Assembly (NCBI GenBank): GCA_900074885.1
Contig: FJUW01000009.1
Span: forward strand, 790,371 to 838,791
DNA length: 48,421 nt
Direction of reading: 5' to 3'
From: Rhynchosporium graminicola
Lineage: Eukaryota; Ascomycota; Leotiomycetes; Helotiales; Ploettnerulaceae
Below, piece by piece: positions 46,700-48,421 of the stretch; the first letter of the stretch is position 1; every line of letters starts with the position of its first letter. The notes beneath the pieces are model-generated. The model saw only the letters and a program-made list of their open reading frames with translations. It searched no databases and was not told the origin of the DNA. Position numbers and translations under genes: made by a program.

Positions 46700-47300
46700 T
46701 AGCCTCCGGACGCTTAAGGAAAAGCCCCGCGATATTAGAAGCAGAAGGAGGTTTATCCTACCTTAAATAGGGAGGCGGCGGCTATATAATAGTAGCTACT
46801 ATAAAGACGCCGGAAGACGATAATATAAAGGGGGCTATAACGAAAGACTACTCCGGGGGTAGATAGCTACGTAGGCGCTAGCCTCTGGAAGCTTAAGGAA
46901 GGGCTCCGCGATATTAGAAGCAGAAGGAGGTTTATCCTACCTTAAATAGGGAGGCAGCGGCTATATAATAGTAGCTGCTATAAAGACGCCGGAAGACGAT
47001 AATATAAAGGGGGCCTTAACGAAAGACTACTCCGGGGGTAGATAGCTATGTAGGCGCTAGCCTCCGGAAGCTTAAGGAAAGGCTCCGCGATATTAGAAGC
47101 AGAAGGAAACGCTAGACGTTAATAATAGGGCTATAATAAGGAACTACTCTAGAGATAGCTATATATACGTAAGTCTCCGGGGGTTTAAGGAAGGGCTACG
47201 TAAGTTAGAGACGGAAAGAGGTATACTCTACTTAAATAGGGAGGCGATAATTACTAGAAGGTAGCTACTATAAAGATAGCGTAAGACTATAAGAAAGGAA
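46700..47300. repeat. 179-bp tandem repeat array (right part)
   Basis: Two near-identical units start at 46702 and 46881 (period 179). A third, at 47060, is shortened to about 113 bp, and a fourth divergent one starts at about 47173. Each unit contains CTTAAGGAA, GATATTAGAAGCAGAAGGA, AATAGGGAGGC, TAGTAGCT and AAGACTACTCCGGGGG. The units to the left of the gypsy element (38020-38279) are older or more diverged. Confidence 0.85.
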
Positions 47301-48278
47301 GCTAAAGCTATATAGCGATAGCAGAACTACTTAAGTCTTAAGTACGAGTCGATATAATCAGCTCGCTAAAGGAAAAAGAAAAAGAAGATTAATTTTAGAT
47401 TTTCTTTTTCTTAAGAAGATAACGCTATAGAAAAGATACGTATTCCGCTATATTTCCTATAGAGTCCTTAGGAGGCTCAGCGGAGTCCTAAAACGAGAGC
47501 TAGAGGTACTCCTCTAGTACTAAAAGAGGGTAAGCCGACGGAAAACGAGCGGAGTCCGATAATTACTTACGTTTAACCTTATTAGGCGATAATAGTAATA
47601 ATAGAAGTAGTAACCTCGGAGGCTAAAGGACTAAAAAATATTAGTTACTAACGAGAAATATATAAGGACTAAATAAACTTACGTAGAGAGAAAACTAGAG
47701 GATTAAAGGGGCTTAAGGGCTTTCTAGGCCTTTAATACCTTAACGAGATCAGCGTAAGCCTTGTTTCTATATAAAGTATAAGGCGATAAAAAATAAGCGG
47801 AGTATAATACTTACTTATTAGTATTAGCAGAACGAGTCTAAACGGAGTAAGCGACATAAGAGATTTAAGGACTATTACGTAAGCTAACTATTTTCGCGCG
47901 AAACCCGAGGAAAACTTATAAGTTCTCGTAATTCTTCTTCTTATCCTTATAGTAGATATAAGATCAGGAGCGATTTGACTAAGTTCGTCAGGATTCCGTC
48001 CGAGAACGGGTAGAGTGTAGTACTTATAGCTTAGTCGATATAATCAGAGCTCGAGAGGGTATAAGCGATATAGTAAATTATAAGAGATATCTGATTCCGC
48101 TAGTTTTAGCGCGGATCCCGATAGCGTAGTAGAGGGATTTTTAATACATAATTCGCGAATTTTAATATTTCTTTTAATAGAAGGAGAGGGGAGGGACTTA
48201 CTTTACTATAGTTATTATTATTATATAAAGAAAGGTCTAAAAAGGTAGAAGGTCTCTTCTTTTATAACGTCTTAGCCG
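47301..48278. other. TA-rich, stop-dense repeat DNA, unassigned
   Basis: No recognisable protein domain in any frame. An A/G-rich stretch followed by a T/C-rich stretch (about 47370-47415) can fold into a hairpin. CA/TG depletion continues, so this is probably further RIP-mutated transposon sequence. Confidence 0.4.
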
Positions 48279-48421
48279 GATCGAGCGATAAGAGGAGCGG
48301 AGCGCTAGCCTAATACAGCGGGATATTAATAAAGGAAGCGAGCGATAATAGGAGGAAGCATAATAATAGCTAGATCGAGCGATAATAGGAGCGGAGCGCT
48401 AGCCTAATATAGCAGGATAAT
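48279..48421. repeat. 94-bp tandem repeat running off the window end
   Basis: GATCGAGCGATAA starts at 48279 and again at 48373. The shared unit includes AGGAGCGGAGCGCTAGCCTAAT and a following AGCAGGATA/AGCGGGATA; the differences are C/T and G/A transitions. The second unit is cut by the end of the window. Confidence 0.75.

Noticed and set aside
47301..48278. CRISPR-like or phage-type repeat structure at the end of the window
   Set aside because: Repeat periods (179 and 94 bp), composition and eukaryotic context fit RIP-mutated satellite or transposon DNA.

Overview
The window comes from a filamentous ascomycete (Pezizomycotina). The genes are split by short GT-AG introns (about 45-180 nt) with CTAAC/CTGAC-type branch sites. 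They include a fungal Zn2Cys6 regulator, an RTG2-type Ppx/GppA protein and a monocarboxylate-type MFS transporter. The last third is transposon sequence carrying the signature of repeat-induced point mutation (RIP): CA and TG dinucleotides are nearly gone and TA is in excess. Placement below Pezizomycotina is not secure; Leotiomycetes is only a guess.

Layout. 1-5.4 kb: a small C2H2 zinc-finger ORF, a decayed paralogue of it, and a two-exon CAP/SCP-domain gene with a long Lys/Glu-rich tail. 6.9-13.3 kb, all minus strand: a REI1/REH1-like ribosome-biogenesis factor (2 exons, 391 aa), a short-chain dehydrogenase with intact splice sites but two frameshifts, and an RTG2-like gene (5 exons, 574 aa). 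13.7-16.3 kb: two decayed genes, a truncated FAD monooxygenase and an F-box-like gene. 16.8-22.0 kb: a divergent pair, an MFS transporter (4 exons, 440 aa, one GC-AG intron) and a Zn2Cys6 transcription factor (5 exons, 804 aa), sharing an 873-bp intergenic region. 25.7-29.1 kb: a large conserved fungal protein (4 exons, 1047 aa) of unknown function. The gaps at 22.0-25.7 and 29.1-31.7 kb hold no gene I can support.

From about 31.7 kb to the end the window is a nested, RIP-mutated transposon block. It contains a reverse-oriented Ty1/copia element (about 31.7-35.58 kb) cut off at its 5' side by a 268-bp LTR. That LTR belongs to a truncated, reverse-oriented copy of a Ty3/gypsy element (35.58-37.34 kb). 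A full Ty3/gypsy element of the same family follows in forward orientation (38,280-46,699). It has two 268-bp LTRs, a perfect 5-bp target duplication (TAGCC), a Gag-PR-RT-RNase H-IN-chromodomain order, and an insertion site inside a 179-bp tandem repeat. A single N at 44,519 separates two copies of a 711-bp segment, which points to an assembly artefact.

The most interesting observation is that both gypsy copies carry, between pol and the 3' LTR, an antisense reading frame of about 295 codons. It is interrupted by a 56-nt intron with a conserved CTAAC branch site and AG acceptor. The two copies match over 944 bp with no net indel. This looks like an accessory antisense gene carried by the retrotransposon. 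Intron and exon positions were placed by hand from splice consensus and reading frame.
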